From assembly GCA_958442925.1 (NCBI GenBank), contig CAUCIO010000004.1, positions 1 to 36,032 on the forward strand: a DNA stretch of 36,032 bases. The letters are read 5' to 3'. The stretch is from an uncultured Clostridium sp. (GTDB lineage: Bacteria; Bacillota; Clostridia; Lachnospirales; Lachnospiraceae). Below, in pieces: positions 1 to 8,036 of this stretch (positions within the stretch are counted from its first letter, which is position 1; the number at the start of each line of letters is the position of its first letter). Under the pieces are notes generated by a model that was not told the DNA's origin, made no database searches, and was given only the letters and a program-made list of their open reading frames with translations. The position numbers and the translations under genes are program-made.

Positions 1-1434
1 CTGTCCAGAACCATTGGAGCGGAGGGACTGGGTGTCTACCAGATGGTATTCCCCGTCCATTCCATCGCCTTCGCTCTTTGCTGCGGGGCGATTCAGACCT
101 CTATCTCCCGCCTGGTAGCCAGAGAGCATCAGACGGGAAGAGCTGCCCTTCGGACAGGGCTTTTTATTTCTCTGTCCATCTCTGCTGTTCTTACCTTTCT
201 CATCTGGCAGGCTGCTCCTGAGCTGGCCCATTTCGTCCTTTTAGAGCCTGCCTGCGGCCCTCTGCTGCCTGTTATGGCTTTATCTATCCCGTTTTCTTCC
301 ATCCACGCCTGCATCTGCGGCTACTATTATGGTATGAAGCGGACCGCCGTTCCGGCACTGTCACAGATGGCAGAGCAGCTGGTTCGCATGGGGGCTGTAT
401 TTCTTATGGTGCAGGTGCTGACGGAAAACGGCCGCCCCGTCACAGTCTCTGTCGCCGTCTGGGGCATGATGATCGGTGAAGCAGCCTCTGCTGTCTACAG
501 CTATCTAGTCTATGCAGTTTCAGAAGCAGGAGGGCAGAAAACTAAACAGATGTCCTTTTTTCATATGGCAGGGCCTCTTATGGCCATGGCTGTTCCTCTT
601 ATGGGAAACCGGCTGATTCTAAACTGTCTGCAGAGCCTGGAGGCCATCTTCGTGCCTAACCGGCTGATTGCCTTCGGGCTGAGCCATTCTGACGCTTTAA
701 GTATATACGGAGTTTTAACCGGCATGGCTCTGCCCTTTATTTTCTTTCCCTCCGCTGTCACCAATTCTCTGGCCGTAGTGCTGCTTCCCACTGTGGCGGA
801 GGCTCAGGCTCAGGAAAACAGCGGCCGGATAGAACATACCATTTCTCTAGCCCTGCGCTACAGTCTCTGCATGGGTATTTTCTGCATCGGCCTGTTCACG
901 CTTCTGGGATCCCAGCTGGGAATGACTGTCTTCTGCAATCAGACAGCCGGACAGTATATCGCCGTACTGGCGTGGCTCTGCCCTTTTATGTATATCTCTA
1001 CCACCATGGGAAGTATTTTAAACGGCCTGGGAAAAACGGCTTCAGTCTTTCTGCACAATGCAGTCTCTATGCTGCTTAATCTGGCCTTTGTAGTATTTGG
1101 TATTCCCCATATGGGAATGCGGGCCTATTTTTATGGTCTTCTTCTCAGCGAACTGCTGCTGGCTCTTCTGCACCTGTACTGTCTCAATCGGGAGGTACAT
1201 GTCGCTATAGATACCTGGGAAATGATTGCAAAGCCCTGTCTGTGCCTGGCTGCCGCCATAGGGCTCCTGAAGTTTTGTACGCCTGCCCTGGAATATCTGA
1301 AAGCAGAGGGAGCCAGCGGCTTCCTCTGCCTGGCCGGGCAGGGAGCCGTCCTCAGCGCCGGATATGTGGGGTTGCTGTGGAAAAGCCATGGCAAAAGATA
1401 CGGAAAAAAACGTCGACCCAGTTTTGACAGCTGA
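1..1434 (+). CDS. spoVB: SpoVB-like polysaccharide/lipid flippase, 5'-truncated by window edge
   Basis: The frame is open from base 1 and starts LSRTIGAEGLGVYQMVFP, the region just after the first membrane helix of SpoVB/MurJ-type flippases, so the true start lies upstream of the window. The visible 477 residues carry many hydrophobic helices and end in a basic tail (KSHGKRYGKKRRPS). Family knowledge: MOP-superfamily stage V sporulation protein B proteins (about 500-550 residues) move lipid-linked precursors across the membrane for spore cortex synthesis. The first in-frame ATG here (position 43) is internal. Clostridia often have several SpoVB-like paralogues, so a role outside sporulation is possible. 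It is one of few rightward genes in the left part of the window. Confidence 0.82.
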   Translation: MSRTIGAEGLGVYQMVFPVHSIAFALCCGAIQTSISRLVAREHQTGRAALRTGLFISLSISAVLTFLIWQAAPELAHFVLLEPACGPLLPVMALSIPFSSIHACICGYYYGMKRTAVPALSQMAEQLVRMGAVFLMVQVLTENGRPVTVSVAVWGMMIGEAASAVYSYLVYAVSEAGGQKTKQMSFFHMAGPLMAMAVPLMGNRLILNCLQSLEAIFVPNRLIAFGLSHSDALSIYGVLTGMALPFIFFPSAVTNSLAVVLLPTVAEAQAQENSGRIEHTISLALRYSLCMGIFCIGLFTLLGSQLGMTVFCNQTAGQYIAVLAWLCPFMYISTTMGSILNGLGKTASVFLHNAVSMLLNLAFVVFGIPHMGMRAYFYGLLLSELLLALLHLYCLNREVHVAIDTWEMIAKPCLCLAAAIGLLKFCTPALEYLKAEGASGFLCLAGQGAVLSAGYVGLLWKSHGKRYGKKRRPSFDS

Positions 1435-1455
1435 AAGGCAGGAGTCTATATTTTC

Positions 1456-1490
1456 TCAAAAACCCCCGGAGAACAGTTTCTCCGAGGGTT
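1456..1490 (-). terminator. Rho-independent terminator for ridA
   Basis: Arms 1461-1473 and 1478-1490 pair over 13 positions with one mismatch and a short loop. Read leftward the hairpin ends in GGGGG followed by TTTTT, a good terminator for the leftward ridA operon. Read rightward there is no T-run, so it serves spoVB poorly. Confidence 0.75.
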
Positions 1491-1534
1491 CCATCCCGTT
1501 ATAAGCAATCCTGTTATTTCATCTGAGCTTTCTG

Positions 1535-1909
1535 TTATCTGGCTGCTACTGCCTCCATCTCCATTAACACATCCTTAGGAAGTCTGGCTACCTCCACACA
1601 GGAACGGGCCGGACAGGCATCCTTAAAATACTCGGCGTAAATCTCATTGATCTTTCCGAAGTCATTCATGTCCTTAATGAATACTGTTGTTTTTACCACC
1701 TGTTCCATGGTAACTCCCGCTGCGGCAAGAAGGTTTTTTACATTTTCCATCACCTGTCTGGCCTGTCCCTCGATCGTCTCTGCAATCTCTCCTGTAGCAG
1801 GATTAACCGGGATCTGACCGGAAGTATAAACCATCCCGTTTACCTCAATCGCCTGGGAATAGGGTCCGATAGCCGCCGGCGCCTTTTCTGTACTGATTAC
1901 CTGTTTCAT
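1535..1909 (-). CDS. ridA: RidA family reactive intermediate/imine deaminase
   Basis: This 124-residue protein matches the full length of the YjgF/YER057c/UK114 family. Visible signatures are GPYSQA (16-20 region), YTSGQIP, the helix VVKTTVFIKDMNDFGKINE, and PARSCVEVARLP with the conserved arginine R102 and E117 in the MEMEAVA end. Family knowledge: RidA forms a trimer in the cytosol and hydrolyses reactive enamine/imine intermediates released by PLP enzymes such as threonine dehydratase. The start is supported by AGGAGG upstream. It is the last gene of a leftward group after the thioesterase and cvfB, 59 nt downstream of cvfB, and ends at a clear terminator. A TdcF/YabJ-like name would be equally acceptable. 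Confidence 0.93.
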   Translation of the reverse strand: MKQVISTEKAPAAIGPYSQAIEVNGMVYTSGQIPVNPATGEIAETIEGQARQVMENVKNLLAAAGVTMEQVVKTTVFIKDMNDFGKINEIYAEYFKDACPARSCVEVARLPKDVLMEMEAVAAR

Positions 1910-1968
1910 AGCTGTTTTCCTCCTGTAAATAATAAATTAAAATGTAAGGCCTCTGTTTCCAGCTGCCG

Positions 1969-2802
1969 TTATTTTTTTAAAATAGAAGTTTCGGTGATCT
2001 CTATCTTTCCCTCTTTTAAAAGGTGTCCCACTGCCCTCTTAAACGCGTTTTTACTCAGGTTAAACTCTCTCTTAATTACCTCCGGAGACACCTTGTCATT
2101 AAATGGAAGCGCCCCGTCAAACTCGTCAATCACCTTTAATATCTCCTCTGCATCCTTATCGATCTGCAGATAGGCTTTTTCCCGACAGCTTAAATCCAGC
2201 TTGCCGTCCGGGCGGATTTTCGTAATTCTGGCCTCTATTACCTCGCCAATGTGGAACGTGCGAAATACCTCTTTTGCCGGAATCATGCCGTAGTATCTGT
2301 CATCCACAGCCACAAAAACGCCCAGCCTGTCATTGAGTTCATAGACGCGTCCCTTAACTCTGTCATCCTTTTCATATCCTGTGGCAGTCTGAAGATACGG
2401 ATACACCCTCATGGTCGCCGCCAGGCGGCTGCTCTTATCTACGTATAAAGCCACCAGGCACTCCTCTCCTGCCCGAAGCCTTGCCGTCTGCTCCTTAAAC
2501 GGAAGAAGCAGATCCTTCTCCAGCCCCATATCCAGAAAAGCTCCTATCTTGGTAATTTCCTTTATCTTCAAAATCGCCGTATGGCCTGCCTCCAGCTTCG
2601 GTTCCGCCGTAGTAGCAATCAGGCGATCCTCAGAATCCTTGTAAATAAATACAGAAAGGCTGTCCCCAATCTTCGTTCCCTCCGGAACCTGCTTTTTAGG
2701 AAGCAGCACCGATGCCTCCGGGCGTCCCTGCTCTCCCAGATATACGCCGAACTCTTTTTCTCTGAGCACTGTAAGCTCCTGTTTCCTGCCTAATTCAATC
2801 AT
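1969..2802 (-). CDS. cvfB: CvfB-type S1 RNA-binding protein
   Basis: The protein has 277 residues when started at MIELGRKQELTV. That start has GAGAGGA eight bases upstream and lies one base after the thioesterase stop (TGAcATG), so translation is probably coupled. The longer reading with ten extra residues would overlap the upstream gene and has no ribosome site. S1-like OB folds are visible, for example LKIKEITKIGAFLDMGL and VKGRVYELNDRLGVFVAVD, followed by a C-terminal winged helix (SPEVIKREFNLSKNAFKRAVGHL). Family knowledge: CvfB has three S1-type domains plus a winged helix and binds RNA; in staphylococci it affects virulence gene expression. Its target here is unknown. Confidence 0.88.
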   Translation of the reverse strand: MIELGRKQELTVLREKEFGVYLGEQGRPEASVLLPKKQVPEGTKIGDSLSVFIYKDSEDRLIATTAEPKLEAGHTAILKIKEITKIGAFLDMGLEKDLLLPFKEQTARLRAGEECLVALYVDKSSRLAATMRVYPYLQTATGYEKDDRVKGRVYELNDRLGVFVAVDDRYYGMIPAKEVFRTFHIGEVIEARITKIRPDGKLDLSCREKAYLQIDKDAEEILKVIDEFDGALPFNDKVSPEVIKREFNLSKNAFKRAVGHLLKEGKIEITETSILKK

Positions 2803-2803
2803 G

Positions 2804-3556
2804 TCATTCGTCCTCTCTTTTTTCCTGTACATCCCGGCTGCCAGGGCAGCTCCCCTTCAGGTACATATTTGCAAACGGTGTTCCATCCTCCCCTGTAAGG
2901 GAAACTGTGCAGCCATTTTCATCCTGGCTGATGCGGGGAAACATTTTATCTCCCAGCACAGCCGCTTTTTTATATTCTACTCGAAGCTCCTGTATCTCAA
3001 AATCCTCCGGTAAAAGTTCTCTGGCAATCTCTGCATATTGGGCATTGTTTACATGCAAGTTCGTATCCAGGTGATGCCTGGACACCTCTATCGGCTTCTC
3101 CTCCCGATAATTTTCTGAAAGCCGTATCCTTCTTGGCATCTCAGGCATGGAAAGCGGTTCCTCACACGCTCCATAGCCGCGTATCTCCGCAGGCGTCACT
3201 CTGGCGGGGCATCCTTTCTCCAAATCGTAGAAAAACCAGCAGGAATCCGCCTTTACAATCACAGTCCCACTCTCGTCCCTGATCAGAAAATTCCTGTATC
3301 CATAAATCCCCTTAAATCCATATGGATAGGTTGAAATCTGTATTTTTTCTCCAAGAGACGGATATCTGTCAATCACAATCTGCCAGGAGTTCAGCCACCA
3401 GGCCCGCTTTTCTGCCTCCAGATAGGAAATCCCCATATGCAGATCCTCCGACTGGAAAGTAGAGCAGTCCTGAAAATAATTCATAATACCTGTCACCGAC
3501 AACCTGCCCGTCTCATCCGTCTCACTGTACCGGACTCTGCTTTCAAATGTATACAT
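2804..3556 (-). CDS. Acyl-ACP thioesterase (FatA/FatB-like hotdog fold)
   Basis: The 250 residues form two hotdog halves. The N-terminal half has RYSETDETGRLSVTGIMNYFQDC, which packs the acyl chain. The second half has D164, N166, H168, N170 and N171 in DTNLHVNNAQYAE, the D-x-N-x-H-V-N-N-x-x-Y motif that holds the catalytic residues of plant and bacterial acyl-ACP thioesterases. Family knowledge: it releases free fatty acid from acyl carrier protein in the cytosol. It heads the leftward operon thioesterase-cvfB-ridA, with its own promoter at 3610-3638. A DegV-type fatty-acid-binding protein is encoded elsewhere in the window (32076-32918), but a functional link is only a guess. Confidence 0.9.
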   Translation of the reverse strand: MYTFESRVRYSETDETGRLSVTGIMNYFQDCSTFQSEDLHMGISYLEAEKRAWWLNSWQIVIDRYPSLGEKIQISTYPYGFKGIYGYRNFLIRDESGTVIVKADSCWFFYDLEKGCPARVTPAEIRGYGACEEPLSMPEMPRRIRLSENYREEKPIEVSRHHLDTNLHVNNAQYAEIARELLPEDFEIQELRVEYKKAAVLGDKMFPRISQDENGCTVSLTGEDGTPFANMYLKGSCPGSRDVQEKREDE

Positions 3557-3609
3557 AATACTTCACCTCTCTGGAAGACTTTCTGTCTGACTCTCTCTGA
3601 TACTCTCTT

Positions 3610-3638
3610 ATTATATCGGATCCATTCTCTCTTGTCCA
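3610..3638 (-). promoter_or_regulatory. Promoter of thioesterase-cvfB-ridA operon
   Basis: Reading leftward, TGGACA (3638-3633) and TATAAT (3615-3610) are separated by exactly 17 bases. The leader between the -10 box and the thioesterase start is about 53 nt and purine-rich. The promoter is back-to-back with the tRNA-Gln promoter. Confidence 0.75.
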
Positions 3639-3709
3639 TGCAGTTACTGTCACTGTTTTTTGATTTATTCTTAGATTTTCATATTTTTCATATTTTTTGA
3701 AAAAAAGTG

Positions 3710-3738
3710 TTGACGAAATGGTTTTCATGTCGTATAAT
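3710..3738 (+). promoter_or_regulatory. Strong promoter of tRNA-Gln
   Basis: TTGACG at 3710-3715 and a perfect TATAAT at 3733-3738 are separated by 17 bases. The tRNA begins 12 bases after the -10 box, so transcription starts only a few bases upstream of the mature 5' end. Confidence 0.85.
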
Positions 3739-3750
3739 AACACTCGTTGT

Positions 3751-3822
3751 TGGGGTATCGCCAAATGGTAAGGCAACGGACTCTGACTCCGTCATTTCAA
3801 GGTTCGAATCCTTGTACCCCAG
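3751..3822 (+). tRNA. tRNA-Gln (anticodon CUG)
   Basis: The cloverleaf is complete: acceptor TGGGGTA pairs with TACCCCA, the anticodon stem ACGGA/TCCGT encloses loop CTCTGAC with anticodon CTG (reads CAG), and the T-arm has GGTTCGAATCC. The discriminator base is G and CCA is not encoded, so CCA must be added after transcription. The gene is a single-gene transcription unit with its own promoter and terminator. Confidence 0.95.
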
Positions 3823-3834
3823 TTGATGGGAAAA

Positions 3835-3876
3835 GACATCAGTTTCTTGTGAATACAGGAAGCTGGTGTCTTTTTT
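3835..3876 (+). terminator. Rho-independent terminator of tRNA-Gln
   Basis: Arms 3835-3850 and 3855-3870 pair over 16 positions, three of them G-T wobbles, around a GAAT loop. They are followed by TTTTTT. The hairpin begins 12 bases after the tRNA. Confidence 0.92.
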
Positions 3877-3926
3877 GTTTTTCACTGAAAATCCAGTTCT
3901 AAGAGCTGAATCCGCCCTTTCTCTTC

Positions 3927-3988
3927 ATAGAAAAGGAGAAGCGTTTCAGCGGCTTCCAGTTGGAGCGTGAACGCTTCTCCTTTTCTAT
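3927..3988. repeat. Long hairpin with shared-type loop, between tRNA-Gln and queA
   Basis: Arms 3927-3945 and 3970-3988 are a perfect 19-bp inverted repeat. The 24-base spacer read leftward begins CACGCTCC and ends GCCGCTGA. It lies after the end of leftward queA and after the separate tRNA-Gln terminator, so it is the 3' hairpin of queA. Both arms end CCTTTTCTAT in either direction, giving a weak T-rich end. The spacer matches that of the hairpin at 33897-33953 in 18 of 24 positions although the stems differ. Confidence 0.8.
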
Positions 3989-3998
3989 TATTGTCATC

Positions 3999-5024
3999 TT
4001 ATTTTATAAACATGGCATCCCCAAAGCTGAAGAACCGATATCTCTCCCTCACTGCCTCCTCATAGGCCGCCAGCACCTGCTCCCGGCCTGCCAGAGCTGA
4101 CACCAGCATAACGAGAGTGGATTCCGGAAGGTGAAAATTCGTAATCAGACAGTCCAGAATCTTAAACTGATATCCCGGATAGATAAAAATATCCGTCCAG
4201 CCGCTTCCAGCCTTCAGAACTCCGTTCTCATCGCTGGCTGACTCGATGGTTCGGCAGCTGGTGGTTCCCACGCAGATAACCCTTCCGCCATCCTTCTTTG
4301 TCTGATTAATCTTCTCTGCTTCTGACTCTTCTACCATATAAAACTCAGAGTGCATGTGGTGATCCAGCACATTTTCCACCTTCACCGGCCTGAAGGTTCC
4401 AAGTCCTACGTGGAGTGTCACATGGGCAATTTTTACACCCTTATCCTCAATTTCCTGCAAAAGCTCCTTCGTAAAATGGAGTCCTGCCGTAGGGGCTGCC
4501 GCAGATCCTTCGTGTTTGGCATAAACCGTCTGGTAGCGGTTTTTATCCTGCAGCTGGTGCGTAATATAGGGCGGCAGGGGCATCTGGCCCAGACGGTCTA
4601 AAATTTCCTCAAAAATTCCCTCGTAAGAAAACTGGATCAGCCGGTTTCCTTCCTCCACCACATCGATGACTGTTCCCTTTAAGAGTCCGTCGCCAAAATG
4701 AATTACTGTCCCAGGTCTGGCTTTTTTTCCAGGCTTTACCAGGGTTTCCCAGATATCGTTTTCTCTGCGTTTCAAAAGCAGAACCTCAATTTTAGCGTTG
4801 GTTCCTTCCCTGCTTCCAATCAGTCTTGCCGGAATTACCTTTGTATCGTTAATAACCAGGCAGTCTCCCGGATTCAGATATCCTAAAATATCCCTGAATT
4901 TCCGGTGAGTTACCTCCCCTGTTTCCCGATCCAGCACCAGAAGTCTGGAAGACGCCCTATCCTCTAACGGATCCTGGGCAATCAGTTCCTGGGGCAAATC
5001 AAAATAAAAATCTTTTACATTCAT
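3999..5024 (-). CDS. queA: S-adenosylmethionine:tRNA ribosyltransferase-isomerase
   Basis: The 341-residue protein has the full family length. It starts MNVKDFYFDLPQELIAQDPLEDRASSRLLVLDR and contains DCLVINDTKVIPARL, APTAGLHFT and LTNFHLPESTLVMLVSALAG, all standard QueA blocks. Family knowledge: QueA moves and rearranges the ribose of SAM onto 7-aminomethyl-7-deazaguanine in tRNA to form epoxyqueuosine at the wobble position. The enzyme is cytosolic. AAAGG lies upstream of the start. It follows the hypothetical membrane-anchored gene by 36 bases, so the two are probably co-transcribed. No other queuosine genes are visible in the window. Confidence 0.97.
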   Translation of the reverse strand: MNVKDFYFDLPQELIAQDPLEDRASSRLLVLDRETGEVTHRKFRDILGYLNPGDCLVINDTKVIPARLIGSREGTNAKIEVLLLKRRENDIWETLVKPGKKARPGTVIHFGDGLLKGTVIDVVEEGNRLIQFSYEGIFEEILDRLGQMPLPPYITHQLQDKNRYQTVYAKHEGSAAAPTAGLHFTKELLQEIEDKGVKIAHVTLHVGLGTFRPVKVENVLDHHMHSEFYMVEESEAEKINQTKKDGGRVICVGTTSCRTIESASDENGVLKAGSGWTDIFIYPGYQFKILDCLITNFHLPESTLVMLVSALAGREQVLAAYEEAVRERYRFFSFGDAMFIK

Positions 5025-5060
5025 ATCTGTTCAGCCTTTCTTCTATCAGTTTGTATGGTT

Positions 5061-5825
5061 TTATTCCTCTTCCTGCATGTATCCGGGACCGTTTTCCATA
5101 AACAGAATCCGCCCCTTCAGCTCTTCATCTGCGTTCATAGCCGCTTCCTTGGCTTCGTCAATCTGCTTTCCAAGAAGTACTGTGTCTTCATTTCGATTTA
5201 CCGCCTCCAGATAAGCCTCCAGCTCCGGAGTCTTTTCTCCGTCAAAAATTCTCCACTGTCCGTCTCCGCACTTTTCCACATAGACCTCTACTAAAGACGG
5301 TGCCGGCGTATCCACTCCTGAAAAACGCACATCGTAGGAAACGTAGGCCACATAGGAATCCTCTGTCAGACCTTTAGCTGTGTAACAGGAAATATTTTCA
5401 TATCCGTCAATATATTCTTTCTGTTTTTCAAAGGACTGTCTGAACTGTTCCTCCTGGGAGGTGTCCTGAGAGGTAAACAGGTTCATAAATGTGTCCATGT
5501 CACACTCTGAAACAGCACGGAAATACTCCTCCATCAGCTGATTAATCTCGTGATGAGCGTCCTTTTCCAGAATGCTTCCTCCAAAGTTATAGTGATACTC
5601 CTTTGTATCCGGTTCAATCACTACATCCTGTTCCGTTTCCTCTAAAGCGATCTGCGTTTCCGGCTCTGGCTGTTCTCCTCTTCCTGCGTCCCGAAGAAAT
5701 CCTGCCGCCAGAAGTACGGCTGCCAGCGCCAGAATCAAAAGAGGCACAGCCAGCAGAATTCCAAATTTGCGCAGTTCTCTGTCAGACATAGGCTGTCCGG
5801 ACGGCTTTCTTCTGCTTCTTCCCAT
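5061..5825 (-). CDS. Hypothetical membrane-anchored protein, NTF2-like extracellular part suspected
   Basis: I do not recognise a named family for this 254-residue protein. Residues 1-21 are basic (GRSRRKPSG), 22-44 form one strong transmembrane helix, and the rest is an acidic, probably extracytoplasmic domain. That domain has alternating helix/strand text (INQLMEEYFRAVSECDMDTFMNLFTSQ, then SYVAYVSYDVRFSGVDTPAPSLVEVYVEK and GQWRIFDGEK), which resembles a SnoaL/NTF2-like cone fold; that is an inference from pattern only. AGGAGG precedes the start. It lies 36 bases ahead of queA and has its own promoter. Its link to queuosine, if any, is unclear. Confidence 0.7.
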   Translation of the reverse strand: MGRSRRKPSGQPMSDRELRKFGILLAVPLLILALAAVLLAAGFLRDAGRGEQPEPETQIALEETEQDVVIEPDTKEYHYNFGGSILEKDAHHEINQLMEEYFRAVSECDMDTFMNLFTSQDTSQEEQFRQSFEKQKEYIDGYENISCYTAKGLTEDSYVAYVSYDVRFSGVDTPAPSLVEVYVEKCGDGQWRIFDGEKTPELEAYLEAVNRNEDTVLLGKQIDEAKEAAMNADEELKGRILFMENGPGYMQEEE

Positions 5826-5852
5826 TTTTTGCCTCCTGTCTTTTCTCTACGT

Positions 5853-5881
5853 ATTTTAGCAAAACTGCCGATAAAAAGCAA
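5853..5881 (-). promoter_or_regulatory. Promoter of hypothetical gene and queA
   Basis: Reading leftward, TTGCTT (5881-5876) and TAAAAT (5858-5853) are 17 bases apart. The tRNA-Arg promoter on the other strand uses the same two hexamers with the same spacing, so the two units start back to back. Confidence 0.65.
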
Positions 5882-5903
5882 ATAACTTTTCCTGCAAAAT
5901 CTC

Positions 5904-5932
5904 TTGCTTTTTTCCACAAGTTATAGTAAAAT
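5904..5932 (+). promoter_or_regulatory. Promoter of tRNA-Arg
   Basis: TTGCTT at 5904-5909 and TAAAAT at 5927-5932 have a 17-base spacer. The tRNA starts 9 bases after the -10 box. Confidence 0.65.
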
Positions 5933-5941
5933 ATTATCGAT

Positions 5942-6013
5942 GCGTCTGTAGCTCAGTGGATAGAGCAATGGCCTCCGGAGCCGTGTGCGTAGGTTCGATT
6001 CCTATCAGACGCA
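5942..6013 (+). tRNA. tRNA-Arg (anticodon CCG)
   Basis: Acceptor GCGTCTG pairs with CAGACGC. The D-arm has GCTC...GAGC, the anticodon stem ATGGC/GCCGT encloses loop CTCCGGA with anticodon CCG (reads CGG), and the T-arm has TAGGTTCGATTCCTA. The discriminator is A and no CCA is encoded. Confidence 0.94.
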
Positions 6014-6021
6014 TTTTTTTG

Positions 6022-6069
6022 ATCCCTGTTGAAACTGGCAGAGCCGGATTTAACGGGGATTTATTTTTT
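6022..6069 (+). terminator. Rho-independent terminator of tRNA-Arg
   Basis: Bases 6022-6039 pair with 6043-6060 over 18 positions with one mismatch and a few G-T pairs, followed by TTATTTTTTT. The T-run overlaps the stop codon (TTA read as TAA) of the leftward DedA gene, so the two convergent units share these bases. Confidence 0.85.
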
Positions 6070-6705
6070 TCTGTTCTCTTTTTTCTTCTGTCTTCCCGAT
6101 CGGAACTTTTCCCTTCTGTGAAGGCAGAACGCTGCCAATACTGCAGCAGCCGCTGCCCAAATCACTGCGTTAGAATATCTATCCGTTATTTCCATTACCC
6201 GCTCCCAGGAGGCTCCGGCAGCAGCTCCGGCGCAGATCAGGACTGTATTCCAGATCAGGCTTCCAGCAGCCGTCAGAAGCAGAAAAGGGACCAGAGGCAT
6301 TTCTGCCATTCCAGCCGGAATAGAAATAAGACTTCTGATAATCGGCACGCACCGGCAGAAAAACACGGCCCCTTTTCCTCTTTTTTCAAACCACGCTGCG
6401 GCATCTTCCACATCTTCCTTCTGAAAGTGAAGGAGCTTTCCCACTCTTCCTCCCAGAAAACGCTCGAGCCGGCTGGGTGTGGCCAGGCGGCCAGCCCCGT
6501 AAAGAATCACAGCTCCTGCCACAGAACCTGCTGTGGCTGCTGATATCACCTCTCCTGCCGTCATACTGGTGTAAGTAGTCATAAACCCGCCGAACGTTAA
6601 AATCACCTCTGACGGAATCGGCGGAAACAGATTTTCAATGAGGATTAATGCAAAAATCCCGATACTGCCCCACAAATCCATTACCTGAAAGATTAATTCC
6701 CTCAT
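6061..6705 (-). CDS. DedA family membrane protein (SNARE-associated/VTT domain)
   Basis: This 214-residue integral membrane protein has the DedA layout: a re-entrant segment with ENLFPPIPSEVILTFGGF near residue 23, then FCRCVPIIRSLISIPAGMAEMPLVPFLL around the middle, then GSLIWNTVLICAG, a final helix and a very basic tail. Family knowledge: DedA proteins are half-transporter-like membrane proteins. Members have been linked to undecaprenyl phosphate or phosphatidylethanolamine translocation, pH homeostasis and antimicrobial resistance. Which lipid this one handles cannot be told. A moderate AAGGCAGG site precedes the start. It is transcribed alone. Confidence 0.9.
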   Translation of the reverse strand: MRELIFQVMDLWGSIGIFALILIENLFPPIPSEVILTFGGFMTTYTSMTAGEVISAATAGSVAGAVILYGAGRLATPSRLERFLGGRVGKLLHFQKEDVEDAAAWFEKRGKGAVFFCRCVPIIRSLISIPAGMAEMPLVPFLLLTAAGSLIWNTVLICAGAAAGASWERVMEITDRYSNAVIWAAAAAVLAAFCLHRREKFRSGRQKKKENRKK

Positions 6706-6842
6706 ATCTGAGCCTGCCTTATATGCCTGCTTTCTCGATTCAGTCTATACAGACAGCTTACTCACTATGACTTCTGTGCCTTGATTTTTCCTTAGCTTTC
6801 TATATTACCGGCTGCAAATTGTTCAAAAAAACAAACTGTCTG

Positions 6843-8036
6843 TCAATTTAATAGATTAATCAAAAATCCCTCCAGCTGAAAATGCTTCTGCCTCATGACC
6901 ATCTGCTCGATCTGCTCCAGAACCTGGTCTGAATGCTCGATTTGGCGGCTGAACCGGAATACAAGGGTTATAAACAGTTCCTCCGTCCCCTTTTTTTCCT
7001 CCTCCCTTGCCGCGGCAGCCCCATATGCCTCCCGCACACAGAGCATAAAAAACAGAACCATTTTCACCTTGGAATACAGTTCTCCATCATATACAGCTCC
7101 TGGCACATAGACATAAAAAAGGCTGAATACCAGATTCTGATACAGGATACCCAGATCCGGGCTTTCCTCTTCACCGAAATCAAACCCTGCACCGGCAATT
7201 ATTTTCCTGTAGTCTTCATATCCGTTCTCCGTCCGGTACAAAACGTCCATCCACTCAGAAACCATGGAGCCAAACCCTGGATAAATATCCGGCAGTTTCC
7301 CCAGAGAACCCAGAACCCCAGCCATGGAATCGTACCGCTCCTCAGGCCTGTTCTCCCACCTGGAAATCTTCTTTAAAAACCACTGATAGCCAGAGGATGT
7401 CTGCAAAAGCTCATACCGCCTCAAGCGCTCTTTTATGCATCTCAAGCTCTCGCTGCCGCCGCTATTTTCACTCTGGAACGCCCGCTTTACAAAAGGCTGC
7501 AGATCATGAGCCAGAGTCAGAGCCATGGCCATTCTGTATTTAAGAGGACGGCTGCAGGCAGAAAGAAAGGCAAACATAAGTTCCCTGGCTTTCAGAAGGC
7601 AGGAGAGAAATTCCTCTTCCTCCCCCTCTTCCAGAACATACTCCCGAAGCTTAAGTCCATCCTGCTGCCTTAAAACCAGCTTTGCTGCCTCAGGACATGA
7701 CAGAGATAAAGACCACTCTCTTCTGTCCCCATAATCCTCTCCGTGGCGAGGGTAACTGCGGCAGGTACGGCACAGGTATTTTTCTCCCAGACTCTGCTGA
7801 ATCCGGCACAGGCCATGTTCCAGAAAAGGACATCCTGTTTCCTTCATTCGAATCCGGCCTCTCAGAAAGTCTACTCCTCCCTGAAAATCAAAGCCTTCAC
7901 TTTTAAGCCTTTTGTATTTCTTCACTGTTTCTGGCTCTACAGATATATCCCAGCCCCTGCAGCATGTTTCCGGGCAGGAAGCTGCCGCACACCGAAATGC
8001 TTTATAGTAATCTGGAATTACGACTGTTTTTTTCAT
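6843..8036 (-). CDS. fliB: FliB-like lysine N-methylase (cysteine cluster protein)
   Basis: With start MKKTVVIPDYYKAFRC (AGGAGA upstream) the protein is 397 residues. The start lies 35 bases inside the end of clpA; a longer reading from 8114 would overlap clpA by 113 bases and has no better support. Cysteines at about 16, 21, 25, 26, 69, 77, 89, 92 and 114 (for example SCPETCCRGWD and LCRTCRSYPR) match the N-terminal cluster of proteins annotated as flagellin lysine-N-methylase. Family knowledge: FliB methylates flagellin lysines in Salmonella and the cysteines probably bind an Fe-S cluster. No flagellar gene is visible here, so the substrate may differ; the coupling to clpA is notable. Confidence 0.75.
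   Translation of the reverse strand: MKKTVVIPDYYKAFRCAAASCPETCCRGWDISVEPETVKKYKRLKSEGFDFQGGVDFLRGRIRMKETGCPFLEHGLCRIQQSLGEKYLCRTCRSYPRHGEDYGDRREWSLSLSCPEAAKLVLRQQDGLKLREYVLEEGEEEEFLSCLLKARELMFAFLSACSRPLKYRMAMALTLAHDLQPFVKRAFQSENSGGSESLRCIKERLRRYELLQTSSGYQWFLKKISRWENRPEERYDSMAGVLGSLGKLPDIYPGFGSMVSEWMDVLYRTENGYEDYRKIIAGAGFDFGEEESPDLGILYQNLVFSLFYVYVPGAVYDGELYSKVKMVLFFMLCVREAYGAAAAREEEKKGTEELFITLVFRFSRQIEHSDQVLEQIEQMVMRQKHFQLEGFLINLLN

Noticed and set aside
5956..6543. Rightward 195-codon frame across tRNA-Arg and the DedA gene
   Set aside because: It begins inside the tRNA, overlaps the well-supported DedA gene on the other strand, and its translation is low-complexity Ser/Arg/His text without any family pattern.
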